Origin: Macrobrachium rosenbergii | Taxonomy: Eukaryota; Arthropoda; Malacostraca; Decapoda; Palaemonidae | DNA: 64,000 bases | Direction: 5' to 3' | Assembly (NCBI RefSeq): GCF_040412425.1 | Contig: NC_089768.1 | Coordinates: 1,416,001-1,480,000 of the forward strand | Shown here: positions 10,601 through 22,695 of the stretch, piece after piece | Position numbering within the stretch: the first letter of the stretch is position 1 | Layout: each line of letters begins with the position of its first letter | The notes under the pieces: model-generated | Seen by the model: the letters and a program-made list of their open reading frames with translations, nothing else | What the model was told of the DNA's origin: nothing | The model's database searches: none | Made by a program: the position numbers and the translations under genes

Positions 10601-12085
10601 GGATTATTTAAATTATTAATAAATTGTGGAACATTTCTTTAGTTAAAACTTCTGAATAGAATGATAAAAAATTGCTTTCGCAAATAACAGAGATCGTGAG
10701 AGAGCACCGACCTTGTGCTTGGAAAACAAAGTCCGGTTTCTTGATTCCGTACACAAAAACATTTGTTCCAGCGTTTAAATTAACAATTTTTAAACTGGAG
10801 CTTAAAAATAAGCACTTAACTTTCAAGTTTAGATGTTTCCATGATTCTTGCTGATGAAAAAATTTTAAAGCAAAGCGAGTATGTGAGGAGCACTGAAACG
10901 TCGTGCACACAATTTAAACTAGCAGAGGGTAATGGAGCTGGTCTTTTGTCTGCCCTAGTCGTAAACAAGATGGCTGACGCGTATGCGCAACAGTCACGTC
11001 TTGTAGTTTTTGATGTAAGAAAAACTGGGTTCAGCTTCGCTGAAGGTAAGGGAAAATGCCCTCTTATCTTTGAGTCCATTATACTCTATCACATGTCACA
11101 GTGTTTTCATTACAGCACAATAACTGGCTACAAGACCAGGTTAAAAAATATTTCTTTGATACTAGTCTAGTCATCATGGAGCGAAACAAGTGACTAAGCT
11201 ATCAAAAAAGGTGCAATGACTCAAGTTTCTTCCACACAGGAACCGTGAGATATGGAAGACTTCCCCTGACAGATTTCTTACCTGAAAGTAACTTGTCTAT
11301 GTGTTGGCAATCAGGATATGGCTCTTCTGCCTTTTCAGGTATTACAGCAAGGGTAAAGTAAGGTGAATTATTTATTTTATGGACAATGTACAAGTGGTCA
11401 AATCACTTAGTTTTACCCATTCTCATATCCATTCTAGCCTCTACCACATCCTGATGGGCAAAGCTCAACTGTATTGCTGCAGTTGAAAAGCTTTTCTCAG
11501 CAAAATTTCTGGGATGAAATTACTGGCCCCCTGATATAGCATTCCAGTACTTTAATACCAACTAAAACCTCTCGAATGGCTTGAAAGTGTTCATTGTTGG
11601 TTTTGGAGTATATTTAAAGGTCATGAGAAATAGGACTTTTGAGAAAATTTGGGTCATGACTAGACCCAACCACTACTTACTTATAGTCCTTTAAAGTTAC
11701 CTTCCAGAGTAAGATTGGTGGATAGCACTGCATTCAAGGTACAAGTAGCACTGCTCATGTGAACACCTCTGGTAGAAGGAACTAGCATCAGTGTAATTTA
11801 TTATGTACAAAAATTACCCTTACAACCAAGTAAACAATTTTCAGGAAATCTTTTGCTCTTGGGATAACATTAAGAATTCCAGTATCTTTAAATCTTAAAC
11901 AATGGGAAACTTTTTACCATACTGTACTGCTTGTTATCATTCAGAACTCAAATATCAACACATGGAAGGCTCAAATAAAGTCTTCAATACTTTCACTTAG
12001 CTATCATTTTCCAGAAAGGGGTTAAGACTCAGTATTAGCCACTACAACTGAATAGAAACATAAAGGATAATGAGACAGCTCTATA
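10601..12085. other. Unassigned sequence downstream of Ncbp1
   Basis: Several ~100-codon frames occur on both strands between 10608 and 11170, overlapping each other and lacking domains. I cannot assign them. The remainder is AT-rich without recognisable repeats. Confidence 0.35.
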
Positions 12086-13826
12086 TTAAGTAACTTGTAT
12101 TTATTAGCAATTTTAAACATTTTTTTCCACTGCTTCATTTTTCTAATTGCATTTCCAACTAATACATATATCAAAGATAAAAAAAATAATGCTAAACAAG
12201 TATACTTTCATCAATAGAATCTCCACTTTCTTGGGCACTAAAGTTATAGAACCAGCATTGGTTACCACTCAAAAATAGCTATATATTGCATTAAAAGTAT
12301 AACACTGACTCCATGTAAACTCTAAAATCTGTAATAAGGTTACATGGTTATTTCTACAGTATTTGTTACCAATTACACGCCTTAAATCCTATGAAGTTTT
12401 CAAGGGTAAAACAAAACAAAAGCCCAGATGTATCTATAAAAACATAACCTAAACCTCATTGGCATTTACACAACTAAGACTGCTTTACCATTATAATAAA
12501 AAACAAATACCTTGACTTATGCCTTGTACTGCACTGCTGTAGATACCAAATTTTCAGATAATGCTTATAAGACAATTAGGGCAACTATAACATCAAATAA
12601 TAATCATTTCTTGGTAGTTCCTAGAACAACTATTAGCTAACAATGCAAAGGGTGCAAAGAAAAACCATATTAGGCTGCATTCATGTGAACAATTAACTAT
12701 TTATAGTAACTTAATTGCTCAACTAATTACCATCATATCATCATGTAAATTTACAAAAACTAAGAACAGTATAATCAAAATCATCTACAATTAATATATA
12801 AGTATACTAAACCCTTGTAACTGAGAATTACACCAGATGATAAAATGTGGAGATGTCTTTTACAGTACATTAGCCCTCTTTCTACAATTTATCCTGAAAA
12901 ACAATCCAATTTCCTAGAGAGCCCTTATTAAGAAAATGCACATATCTATAACTTCAAAAAGTCATTAAAATATTATAAGCTTTAAGCAAAGCCTCACAAG
13001 GAAAACTATCATCTCTGCCATCTTCTGAGCTGGTTCCACAAAATGAGATTCTGTCAACATATACCAGTAATTTACCATAAAGGCAAATAAAAAAAATATT
13101 TGCAATGTTGGAATCTGTTAAGGGATAAATACACATGGCCGAGGAAGGTCTTTTCCGTAATCTATCAAATTAAAGACTCTATTACAGATATGAAGAGAGA
13201 GTACCTTTAAGTGATGTCCATTAGTGCAGCAACAAAGGCAAGGGATACACCTTGCATCTCAGTCAAGCAAATGTCATTGTATTTAATCTTTACCAAGAAG
13301 CAAAAGCTTTACTGATGATCACAGAGTGAGAGATGCTGATAATCCTGTCAAGATCTTAATATTAATGCAACTTATTTTCTCTCATGCATTTACCCATGAG
13401 TAGATTTCAAGAATTTCAAGATCTGGAGTATATGAAAAAGCTAGGGTGACAATAACGTCATTCCTATGAGCAATGGTGCTCTTTCTTGTGAAAATGACAT
13501 CACTAATGATGGTGATGATAATAACTTAGCTGAAGCAAGAATTAAATATGAGGAAAAGCAGCTACAGTGACACTTTCAAAGCTATGATTCCAAGAAATGA
13601 TCAATAACTTTACCTTATCTCAATTAATAGGTTAAATACAAGAAAAATACTTCATAAAATATGAATAATTCCTAATTACTTGAACTCTCATTATCTAGAG
13701 TGCCAACTTTTTCCTATCCAGTAAAACATCCACTTAATGCACTGGAAGCATAGTCTGCCACAAAAAAGTAACAAAAAGACCAAAGTATCATACAGTATCA
13801 ACAGGAAACGGTCCTTTTTGAAGGAT
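12085..13826 (-). other. Probable 3'UTR of Ncbp1
   Basis: Lies between the Ncbp1 stop codon and the candidate AATAAA signal. There are no recognisable mobile elements and no long frames, which contrasts with both flanks and fits transcribed sequence. The extent is inferred, not seen. Confidence 0.4.
12100..12105 (-). terminator. Candidate poly(A) signal of Ncbp1
   Basis: AATAAA on the minus strand, about 1.7 kb downstream of the Ncbp1 stop codon. It is the signal I consider best placed because the intervening sequence is largely free of recognisable repeats; others in this AT-rich DNA cannot be excluded. Confidence 0.35.
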
Positions 13827-13940
13827 TTATGTACGCAGTGCAATAAACTGATTAAAGGCGTCAAGAATGTGTGGGTCTAAATCTTGAGTGAAGAGCAATG
13901 TGCTCAGTGTTTGACTGTATCGCTCTACTTGGGTGTTGTG
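13827..13940 (-). CDS. Ncbp1: Nuclear cap-binding protein subunit 1 (CBP80), terminal coding exon
   Basis: CBP80 is the large subunit of the nuclear cap-binding complex; with CBP20 it binds m7G caps of nascent transcripts and supports splicing, export and 3'-end steps. This exon gives 37 residues and a TAA stop: [17 protein letters not shown] then [20 protein letters not shown]. The ending fits the CBP80 C-terminus, where LLFTxELDPHILxxFQQF is conserved. The splice acceptor is excellent: a T-rich tract ending TTTTTCAG immediately before CACAAC (minus strand, 13941 onwards). Length is 114 nt, a multiple of three, and phase 0 joins cleanly to the exon at 23568-23681. The reading frame is intact. 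Everything N-terminal of residue ~76 from the end lies outside the recognised exons. Confidence 0.92.
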   Translation of the reverse strand, partial: HNTQVERYSQTLSTLLFTQDLDPHILDAFNQFIALRT

Positions 13941-13969
13941 CTGAAAAATAAAAATACTGCATTAGTAAG

Positions 13970-14515
13970 AAAAACTTAAATAACACTGAGCATGCATACA
14001 TACATAAACATATATACATATATTAATAAGGATTAGATCAGCAAAAAATTTAAAAGCTACAATAAATAATCTGAATAAAGAAAATTAAGGATATTAACAT
14101 AAATACAAAGTTACAAAAATGCACAAGCCATTAATGATGCATTCAGACCTAGACTTTGGCCAAGGTACTAGTTTAATAAGCATATACAGTATACATAAAC
14201 ATAGTCACCAGAAAAAAATCTTCGACCATAACCTCCTTTTCAGGAAGCAATATGTGTCTGAGACTTTTCATATTCCAGCAAGAGTGATCCAATTTTTTCC
14301 TGTATTTCATACATCTGGCACTGGCATGGGTCTATGATTGCTACTGTCTGCTCACCTAGCAACTCGGTATTGAATAAGCAGCAAAAGGGAACTGATTGCT
14401 CTTGCCTTTGGTTCTGGTCTTCCTGTAATTTTATGCTTGCCATGTTTAATCATGCCAAGAAAATCGCTTCCTATTGTCAAGAAGACCCAGATAGTAACAA
14501 CGAACCAACATGGCT
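13970..14515. other. Unassigned intronic sequence
   Basis: AT-rich, no recognisable element; short ATA/CATA runs near 13990-14020. It may include the 5' part of the Tc1-like relic that begins to be recognisable at about 14518. Confidence 0.35.
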
Positions 14516-14517
14516 AG

Positions 14518-15125
14518 TCACTAACACCAGTAGCAAAGGAGATGGGAATCTTCAAAACTACTGTTTCATTTGGGTGTCATTATGCTGTGAACAGAGATCT
14601 AGAGACAACACTGCAATGGAAAAAAAGCTTTGGGAGAACAAGAAAGACAACTGAGAAACATGACGTTACTAAAAGGACGATTGCAAAGCGGCAGTTAAAT
14701 TTTACAAGAAGTATATTTACAATGGAAGGAAGCAGACTGGGAAAATTGCTTTTATTAATGAATCTTGCTTGCACATCATATAAAGGCAGGAAGGTATCAA
14801 GATCCCAGGACTCCAACTGCTTTGCATAGTAATACACAAAACTGCTATCACATCTTGCTCATGTGATAGTGTGGGGATGTTTCAGTGGTTATGGGGGTAA
14901 TGGGGCTTATACTTCCTTCATAAAAATACAACAATGAATGGAGTTAGGTATGCCAAAGTTTTAGAAAATAATCTCAATCCTTATAAAAAACAATGAGGAA
15001 TGCAAGTCTTATTGCAAGGTGGAACCCCTAGTCACAAGAAAAAAGAGGCTAAGGCAGTGTTTCAGGAAAATAACATTCAAATGTTAGAGCATCAGGAAAT
15101 TCCCCAGAGCTTAATATTATAAAAA
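14518..15125 (+). pseudogene. Tc1/mariner transposase relic
   Basis: From 14518 the frame reads SLTPVAKEMGIFKTTVSF, a typical Tc1 helix-turn-helix, followed by SFGRTRKTTEKHD, the GRPRKTT-like hook and second HTH. After a frameshift, KIAFINESCLH corresponds to the first DDE block (Asn where Asp is usual), and HLAHVIVWGCFSGYG is the hallmark VMVWGCFS segment. A later frame shows MNGVRYAKVLENNLNP and then KEAKAVFQENNIQMLE, the region just before the last catalytic residue. Several stops and frameshifts are present. It lies inside the Ncbp1 intron. Confidence 0.8.
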
Positions 15126-15565
15126 AAACTGCTATTCTTACATAAAACGAAGGCTCCATGTAACAAGTGAAGAATTTCAATGGACCCTCAGGAAGATAAA
15201 AAAAACTGTTTTTACCATAAAGAACTTTTTATACAAACAATCGTTATTAAATAGGATGCGCATCCCAGTACGAGAAGAAAGTACAGTAGTTCCAAAAAGG
15301 AAGAATCCATAATGCATGCTCAGCATATATGCTCCCCATTCTACTGGCAATTTCCATCTTAAGAAATCATGGAAGGGATGAGAGCAGTAGACTTTAGAAT
15401 GAATGGGTCTGTGTAAAACATAGTTTATTTGAAAACCATCAATAAAAAAAAAAGCCTGAATCACTAGAAAGAAAGATGGGATGTTTACAAGGGCAGGTTC
15501 TAATAGTGCACTTAACAGGCTTAAGGATTTGCAATGGAAGGATCTCCAGAAATTGGGTACTCTCA
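15126..15565. other. Unassigned intronic sequence
   Basis: A 129-codon minus-strand frame (15177-15566) has no recognisable domain and biased Phe/Leu content. It probably includes the 3' remnant of the Tc1 element. Nothing further supported. Confidence 0.3.
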
Positions 15566-15568
15566 TAA

Positions 15569-16486
15569 GGCCCCATCCACACAGTCGAGCTTTGCCTTGC
15601 GAACTTGGCTCGGTGTGACGTCAGAAACGGAGAAACAGCGAGCAAAGCTTTGTGTAGGGCTTTCCTAATGTTTATCGAAGTATCGAGGCTTTGCCTGCAG
15701 CAGCAGGGCTGTTAACTGACGGAAATATTTCTGGTAAACGGATAAAGACGTCACTTACTGAAAAGTTTCCGTAAAGAGCAATTTCATGTAAAGCCTTCAC
15801 AAATAAAGGAAAATAAACAAGAGTTTCCCGTTATTTTACCCTTCATAATGAATACGTCAGGTAAGTATGACTTATGGGAACTTTGAAAAACAAATATATT
15901 AACACCCTTTATCGCAATGCTACGGAAATCTGTCAGTCTAGTCCATTATGCTTGGAAATCCTAGTGCTGTACTGTAGTGATCGGTAGCTGCATCCTGTTG
16001 ACAGAAATAGTAATGTTGCATGTACAGTAGTCGAGCTTCAGCTGAAATACTCTGCCTCATGGTAGTATCTTGTTTCCTTATATATGGTTCCATTTTAGAT
16101 AAGAGTTTATAAAAGTTGTTAGGGTCCATTCTCATATAGTTGATGAACTCTGATTCATAGCCATGTATGTCTCAGTTCCCGCAATATCGTCAAATGACTT
16201 CCTATGCCTGCTCTTCTTTGTAGCCACCACTCCTTACACCACGTCCTTTTCTGCCTTGTCGCTTTTATCTTTGCACACATTGCTACAACAATACACAGCG
16301 CAATTTTCTTCTTGGGTCTTTTACGATCCATATTGTAGTACATAATTCGGTCCTGTGTCAGTCACTGCCAGCAGGCTCTCACTAACCAACCAGCGTCGTT
16401 CGGACAGCAGCATAAATGCATAGGACAGGCTTAGCCCGCAAAGAGGCAAAGTTTACCGAGCAGAGCTCGACCGTGTGGACGGGGCC
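15569..16486 (-). mobile_element. PIF/Harbinger element, 918 bp, with TAA target duplications
   Basis: Terminal inverted repeats of at least 22 bp (start GGCCCC; 20 of 22 positions match between ends) flank a minus-strand transposase relic. The 3 bp TAA at 15566-15568 is repeated at 16487-16489, matching the TWA target duplication of the superfamily. The element is internally deleted, as an intact copy would need a ~1.2 kb gene. It sits within the last Ncbp1 intron. Confidence 0.88.
15938..16343 (-). pseudogene. PIF/Harbinger transposase relic
   Basis: Read on the minus strand, the first part (16343-16155) contains KEWWLQRRAGIGSHLTILRE, corresponding to the family's RKEWWLxRRxxxGxHxxLLREL block. 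After a frameshift near 16160, the second part gives EFINYMRMDPNNFYKLL and then RKQDTTMRQSISAEARL, the EFxNYxRMDxxTFxELL and RxxIxxxERL blocks before the nuclease. The remaining DDE domain is missing. The element's inverted ends and TAA duplications confirm the assignment independently. Confidence 0.85.
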
Positions 16487-16489
16487 TAA

Positions 16490-17100
16490 GCAGCAGACCC
16501 AATGGCCACACCTGGTGAGATGGTAGAGTGCACCAACTGACAAAACAAACACGGGACACACAAAAGGGCACTACTGCCCGGAGTCCTAATCCTAAGCAGG
16601 GTGGGTACCCTAAAGATGCCAGAATACACCCTTGAAGATAGAATCTATATATGCAAAACATTCACAACAAAGGCTGATTTCAATGAATCGTATGCTGCAA
16701 CAACTGAAAGGCAGAAGGATTCATGAGGGAGCTGAACCTCTGAAGGTTGAGCCAGTGCTTCATTGGAAGCAAATTAAGACTGACAGGAAGGATGGTGATA
16801 CAGTATGTTCGACTTTGTCTGAACAGTAGGGTAATGGATTGTCAGAGGACAATGCATTGCAGAAAAGCATGCCCTTGAGGTCAAAAGAAGAAATAAGGAC
16901 CCCAGGCACACAGGACCATATAAACACCACAATTCCCCAACAGAAAAGGTATAGTCAAAGAACTGTTGGGTTGGAAAAATTAAAGATCAAGTTCCATCCT
17001 CTTGACATCTCTAAAAGGAGGAAAAGCCAAAAAAAAAAACAACCTTGATGACTACAATGAAACCTCGCAACACTCCTTGCAGTGTTGGCTAAATGATGAA
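16490..17100. other. Unassigned sequence before satellite array
   Basis: Plus-strand frames at 16632-16829 and 16839-17048 encode Lys/Gln-rich sequence with no recognisable domain. The style resembles the unit of the array that follows and may be the founder's flank. I cannot identify it. Confidence 0.3.
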
Positions 17101-17112
17101 TACAGACAAGTG

Positions 17113-19724
17113 AAAGACAGTATAAATGAGAACCTATGTTGGAAAAAATATAGCAGCAGGTGAAGAAAGAATTCCCAGATCAGAAGACTTGTAGTGGGCA
17201 GAAAGGATGGTAACGCCCTCCTACAACCAATGTTAACAAAAGAACTGATGGAAAATACCCCAGATTTTCCATGGAAAGAACATCAGGAAACACAAGGGCC
17301 AAATAAACAAAGCCACCACAGTGAAGAAGTGCAGAGTTTTCAAGGAGAGTATGAAGGAAAACCTGTTGGGAAAAAATGAAGCAGTAGGTGAAGCAAGAAT
17401 TCCAAGATCGCAAGAACTGCAGAGGGCACAGGGGATGGTAAAGCCCTCCCACAACCTATGTTAACAGTAGAATTGATGGAAAACTATCCCAGATTTCCCA
17501 TGGAAAGAAAAACAGGAAACACAAAGGCCAAATAACAAAGCCACTGCAGTGGAGAAGTGCAGAGTTTTCAAGGACAGTATGAAGGAGAACTTGTGTTGGG
17601 AAAAAATAAAGCAGCAGGTGAAGCAAGAATTCTCAGATCACAAGACTTGTAGATGGCACAGGGGATGGTAAGCCACTCTCAAAAACAATGTTAACAGAAG
17701 AACTGATGGAAAACTACCCCAGATTCCCATGGAAAGAAAATCAGGGAACACAAGGACCAGAAAATGACAAAGCCACCGAAGTGGAGACGTGCAGAGTTTT
17801 CAAGGACAGTATGAAGGAGAACTTGTGTTGGGAAAAAATAAAGCAGTAGGTAAAGCAAGAATTTCCAGATCACAAGACTTGTGGAGGGCATAGGGGATGG
17901 TAACCCCACTGCACATCATTATTAATAGGAGAACTTACGGAAGACTGAACTTACGGAAGACTACCCCAGACTGCCCATGTAAAGAAAATCAGGAAACACA
18001 AGGGCAAATAACAAAGCCACTGCAGTGGAGAAGTGAGAGCTATCAAGGACAGTAAATAGGACAACCTGTGTGGGAAAAGACAAGGCAGTAGGTGAGGCAA
18101 GACTTTCGAGATCACAAGACTTGTAGAAGACACAGGGGTCAGTAAGCCCCTCCAACATCAATGTTAATACAAGAACTGATGGAAAACTACCCCAGACTTC
18201 CCATGGAAAGAAAATCAGGAAACACAAGGGCCAAAATTAACAAAGCCACTGCAGTGGAGAAGTGGAGAGTTTTCAAGGACAGTATGAAGGAGAACTTGTG
18301 TTGGGGAAAAATAAAGCAGCAGGTGAAGCAACAATTCCCAGATCACACGACTTGTAGAGGGCAGAAAGGATGGTAAGCCCCTCCCACAACCAATGTTAAC
18401 AAGAATTGATGGAAAACTACCCCAAAATTCCCATGGAAAGTAATCAGGAAAAACAAGGGCCAAATAACAAAGCCATTGCAGTGGAGAAGTGGAGAGTTTT
18501 CAAGGATAGTACAAAGGAGAACCTGTGTTGGGAAAAAAATATGGCAGCAGGAGAAGCAAGAATTCCCAGATTACAAGCCTTTCAGAGAGCAGAGGGGATG
18601 GTAAACCCCTCCCACAACCAATGTTAATAGAAGAAGTGGTGGAAAACTACCCCAGACTTCCCATGGAAAGAAAATCAGGAAAAACAAGGGCCAAATAACA
18701 AAGCCATTGCAGTGGAGATGCAGTGTTTTTAAGGACAGTATGAAGTAGAACCTGTGTTGGGAAAAAATAAAGCAGTAGGGAAAGCAACAATTCCCAGATC
18801 ACAAAACTTGTAGAGGGCAGAAAGGATGGTAAGCCCTCCCACAACCAATGTTAACAGAAGAACTGATGGAAAACTACCCCAAAATTCCCATGGAAAGAAA
18901 ATCAGGAAACACAAGGACCAAATAACAAAGCCACTGCAGTGGAGAAATGAGTTTTCAAGGACAGTATGAAGTAGAACCCATGTTGGGAAAAAATAAAGCA
19001 GTAGGTGAAACAAAAATTTCCAGATCACAAGACTTGTAGAGGGCAGAAAGGATGGTAACCCCCTCCCACATCAATATTAGCAAAAGAACTGATGGAAGAC
19101 TACCCAGACTTCTCATGGAAAGAAAATCAGGAAACACAGGTTCCAAAATAACAAAGCCACTGCATTGTAGAAGTGAGTTATCAAGGACAGTAAGGACAAC
19201 CTCTGTTGGGAAAAAACAAAGCAGTAGGTGAGGCAAGACTTCCCAGATAACGAGACTTGTAGAAGGCAGAAAGGATGGTAAGCCTCTCCCACATCAATGT
19301 CAATAGAAGAACTGATGGAAAACTACCCCAGACTTCACATGGAAAGAAAATCAGGAAACACAAGGGCCAAATAACAAAGCCACTGCAGTGGAGAAATGCA
19401 GAGTTTTCAAGGACAGTATGAGGGAGAACCTGTGTTGGGAAAAAATAAAACAGCAGGTGAAGTAAGAATTTCCAGATCACAAAACTTGTACAGGGCAGAG
19501 GGGATGATATGCCCCTCCCATTTCAATGTTAACAGAACTGGTGGAAAAGTACCCTAGACTTCCCATGGAAAAAAAAAAAAAAAAAAATCAGGAACACATG
19601 GGCCAAACAACAAAGCCACTACAGTGGAGAAGTGCAGAGTTGTCAAGGACAGTATGAAGGAGAACTTGTGTTGGGAAAAAAATAAAGCAGCAGGTGAAGT
19701 AAGAATTCCCAGATCACATGACCT
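17113..19724 (+). repeat. Tandem array, unit ~229 bp, about 11.5 copies
   Basis: The anchor 'ctgatggaaaactac' (with variants) recurs at roughly 17242, 17470, 17700, 17947, 18173, 18403, 18634, 18858, 19086, 19308 and 19533, a spacing of 222-247 bp and mostly 228-231. Each unit also carries aaagccactgcagtggag, ttttcaaggacagtatgaag, ttgtgttgggaaaaaata and cagatcacaagacttgtag. Open frames of 60-100 codons appear on both strands in many units but are broken in others. A further partial unit at 22696-22820 shows the array once continued past the inserted element. Confidence 0.92.
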
Positions 19725-22695
19725 TAGTCCATGGGAAATAGCATTTTAAATAAAACAAATTGCAATAGTTTGTTTTATTGCTTGAACATGTCATATGGAC
19801 CCTTAGGAACACCATATCCAAAATGGGACAAATTCAGCCATTTTGAAATAGTGTAATTCACACTTTTAACCTTTTCGGAGGGTGCATTTTTCCATATTTT
19901 CCTGTTTTTCTCCAAAACAGTGCATTTAATGGGGAAGAGGTATAAAGACTAAAAAAATAGGAAATTATATTTTACACAAGTTTGTTTCTATAAGGGTTTT
20001 CTCTAAAACTGAAGCTTTTTCCACACACAAGCCCGAAATTGAAATAAAGATTTTTTTTTAAAGTGAAAAATTTTACTTTGGTCTCACATTTCCTTCAATA
20101 TCTCCTAAACTGATAATTTCACAGTTAAATGTTATAGAATCGGCCTTTTACAGTGAAGTTTTTACTTTATTATGGGGTATTTGTTTCCTATACATGCTAA
20201 ACTATGCACAAGAAACACAAAAATGGAAATAGACCCAATTTTAAGTCCATCAAAATAGATGAAAATAGTGGCTTGTGTGTCAAACTAATTGCAATAGTTT
20301 TTTCTGTTGCATGAATGTGATATTTAGACCTTTAGGAAAATCACAGGAAAAAATAGGACACATTCGACCATCTATAATTTACACGATTCCACATTCAAAA
20401 TGGCAGACGTTCTGATTGTTTGAGATGAGGTATGTCCTAAAATATCCATTTTAACATAAATTTATTGATTACTAATAGAACCACGATCTCAAGGAATTCA
20501 TATTTGGTACCAGATTTGGCCCTTGACCCCTATGTGCTCCTGGGGCAAAGGGCAATCCTTACATTTCCAAAGTCAGGGCTGAGACCTCTGATTTTCATTT
20601 ACAGAATCCAAATCAAAATCTCCTAATCAAACAGAATACACCAAGTAACTCAAAAATTGATGTATAATTAATGTAGTAACTGTTAAATTTACTAATAATA
20701 TGCAATTAAATGTAAGAATTTATTTTGCTGTTTAGTAAATTCATGAATGTATGATCCCTGCTCCAACGCATAAAATGGACCACAGGAGAAACATATGAAG
20801 ATATTGTGTCCAAGTATGTTACTCTTGTCAAGAAGAACAACACTCCTACTGTTGTCTTTGATGGGTACAGCAATAGTGCATCAACAAAATGCATCTCATC
20901 AAAAACATGTTAGGGGCATAATTGTTGTGCCAGATGTTCTCTGAAGTCTTTACCTTTGGAAATAAGGAGTCATTTTTAGCAAATCAAAGAGGGTTTTATT
21001 GACATCCTGTCTGAAACTGAAGGAGCAGGGGGTGTATCTACGAAGCATGCAGAGGGAGATGCAGATCTTCTAATTGTGCAGAAGGCAGTTAACAAGGTAA
21101 TATATGTCACAGCAGAGGATACTGACATCTGGTTTTCCTATGTCATCACATGAAGCCTAAAAGTCAGCCCGTGTTCACTGTGTCACGGAAATCCAGTATG
21201 AAGCACCCCATTTGGAACATTGGAGAAATTAGTTCACAACTCGGTGAAGAATGCTGCAGGTGTTTGCCACTTATGCATGCTGTGTGTGAATGTGATAACA
21301 CGTCAAGATTAAAAACCATGGGAAAAAGAGTTGTACTGAAAAAACAAAGTGTCCTCTTGAGTGTGCAGTGTCATTCCTGTCTAAAAAATCCACTCATGAG
21401 GAAATCAAAAAGGCAGGAGAAAGTGCAATCACTCAGGTCTTCAGTTCTAGCACAGATTGTGTATTTCTTGATGAGCTGAGAGAGAAAAAGTTCCAGGGCA
21501 AAGTCATCACGAGTTTGAGAAGTGTTGATGTTAAAGACATGCCGCCTACCAGTGATGCTGCTAAATATCACTCACCTCATGTTTAAACACAAATCTGGCT
21601 ATGAAATAGTGATATTTAACCTGATGACTGGGGTTGGAAGAGAAATGGAAAAAAATTGACTCCTTGCACGATGGAGAACAGCCCTGTTCCTGATGCCTTA
21701 TTAAAAGTAATCAGATGCAAATGCAAGGGCTTTTGTGACACTCAGCAATGTTCATGTAAAATGCATGGGCCATACTGTACAGATTCTTGTGAGGAGTGTC
21801 AAGCTAGAACATGATTGATTTAGTTTGTGCATGTGCTTTGAGCCAGAATTATTGCAGCTTTCATTTTTTCTGTTATATTTCTATCAGCTCAAAGAGCTGA
21901 TAAATCAGTTGCTGTTTGTCATTTTAGATTATCTCGTATCTAATGCAACCAATGTAATCTAAGTCAGTTTTCAAGATAATCTTTAAAAGATTAAGTGCAG
22001 TTGCATTCGATCAAGGTGTTGAGGATCAGATTCCATGGCTGAAATTAATTAATTATAGATATGTTCCTATTAATATGCAATCAATATACAGTACTGTATT
22101 CAAATATTAAAAAGTGAATTTTCAGGGGATTCCAGCTCAAAAATGAAAATGTCCGCCATTTTGAATATGGAGTTACACAAATTCAAGGTGGTAGAATTTA
22201 TAACTTTTTTCAACTATGGTGTTCATAAAGGTCATAATAACAGTCATGCATTAGAACATACTATTGCAATTTGTTTAACAGAACCTGCTATTTTCATCTA
22301 TTTTGCATGGACTTGAAATTGGAAATATTTTCCTTTTAGTGTTTCTTGTGTAAAATATTAAAATGTAAGGAAAAACAAATATGCCAAAATAAACTAAAAT
22401 CTTCATTCTAAAAGACCAATTTTATAACATTTTACTTTGAAATTAGTAGTTTACGAGCTATTGAGGGAAATGTGAGATGAAATTCGATTTTTTCCACAAA
22501 AAATCTGTATTCCAATTTTGGGATTGTGAAAAAAGTTTTAATTTTAGAGCAAAACCTTATGGAAACAAACTTGTGTAAAATTTAATTTTCAGTTTTTTTA
22601 GTCTCTATACCTCTTGCCCATAAGATGCACCGTTTTCAAGAAAACAAGAAAATATGAAAAAAATAAAAGGTTAAAAGTGGGAATTACACAATTAT
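19725..22695. mobile_element. Element with ~0.55 kb inverted arms inserted in the satellite array
   Basis: The array stops at about 19725 and resumes at about 22696. Inside, the left arm (19852-about 20415) and right arm (about 22130-22689) are inverted copies: the left begins gtgtaattcacacttttaac and the right ends with the reverse of a near-identical sequence, and both proceed in order through similar sequence to 'cattcaaaatggc'. Between the arms lies a decayed gene (20773-21814). A partial direct copy of the arm's inner part (about 19740-19860) precedes the left arm. No clean target duplication is visible and about 50 bp of the satellite unit is missing at the junction. Superfamily unknown. 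Confidence 0.7.
20773..21814 (+). pseudogene. Degenerate EDTD / cysteine-rich-tail protein gene of a mobile element
   Basis: Pieces in three frames read TPTVVFDGYSNSAS, then FIDILSETEG followed by EGDADLLIVQKAV and VTAEDTDIWF, then CRCLPLMHAVCECDNTSRL, FLSKKSTHEEIKKAGESAI and finally VIRCKCKGFCD, CSCKMHGPYC and CEECQ before a TGA at 21812. This order (VVFDGY, GDAD, EDTD, HAxxGCDTTS, a cysteine-rich tail of C-x-C, C-S-C, C-x2-C) matches a large animal family of uncharacterised, often transposon-linked proteins whose acidic motifs resemble PIN/5'-exonuclease-like cores. The cysteine tail is intact; stops at 20910 and 21151 and several frameshifts break the rest. Function cannot be stated. Confidence 0.6.

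Noticed and set aside
17113..19724. CRISPR-like array
   Set aside because: Units are ~229 bp and repeat along their full length; there are no short repeats with unique spacers, and the genome is eukaryotic.
19725..22695. Assigning the long-armed element to a named superfamily such as Kolobok or Sola
   Set aside because: No TTAA or other diagnostic target duplication and no recognisable transposase.
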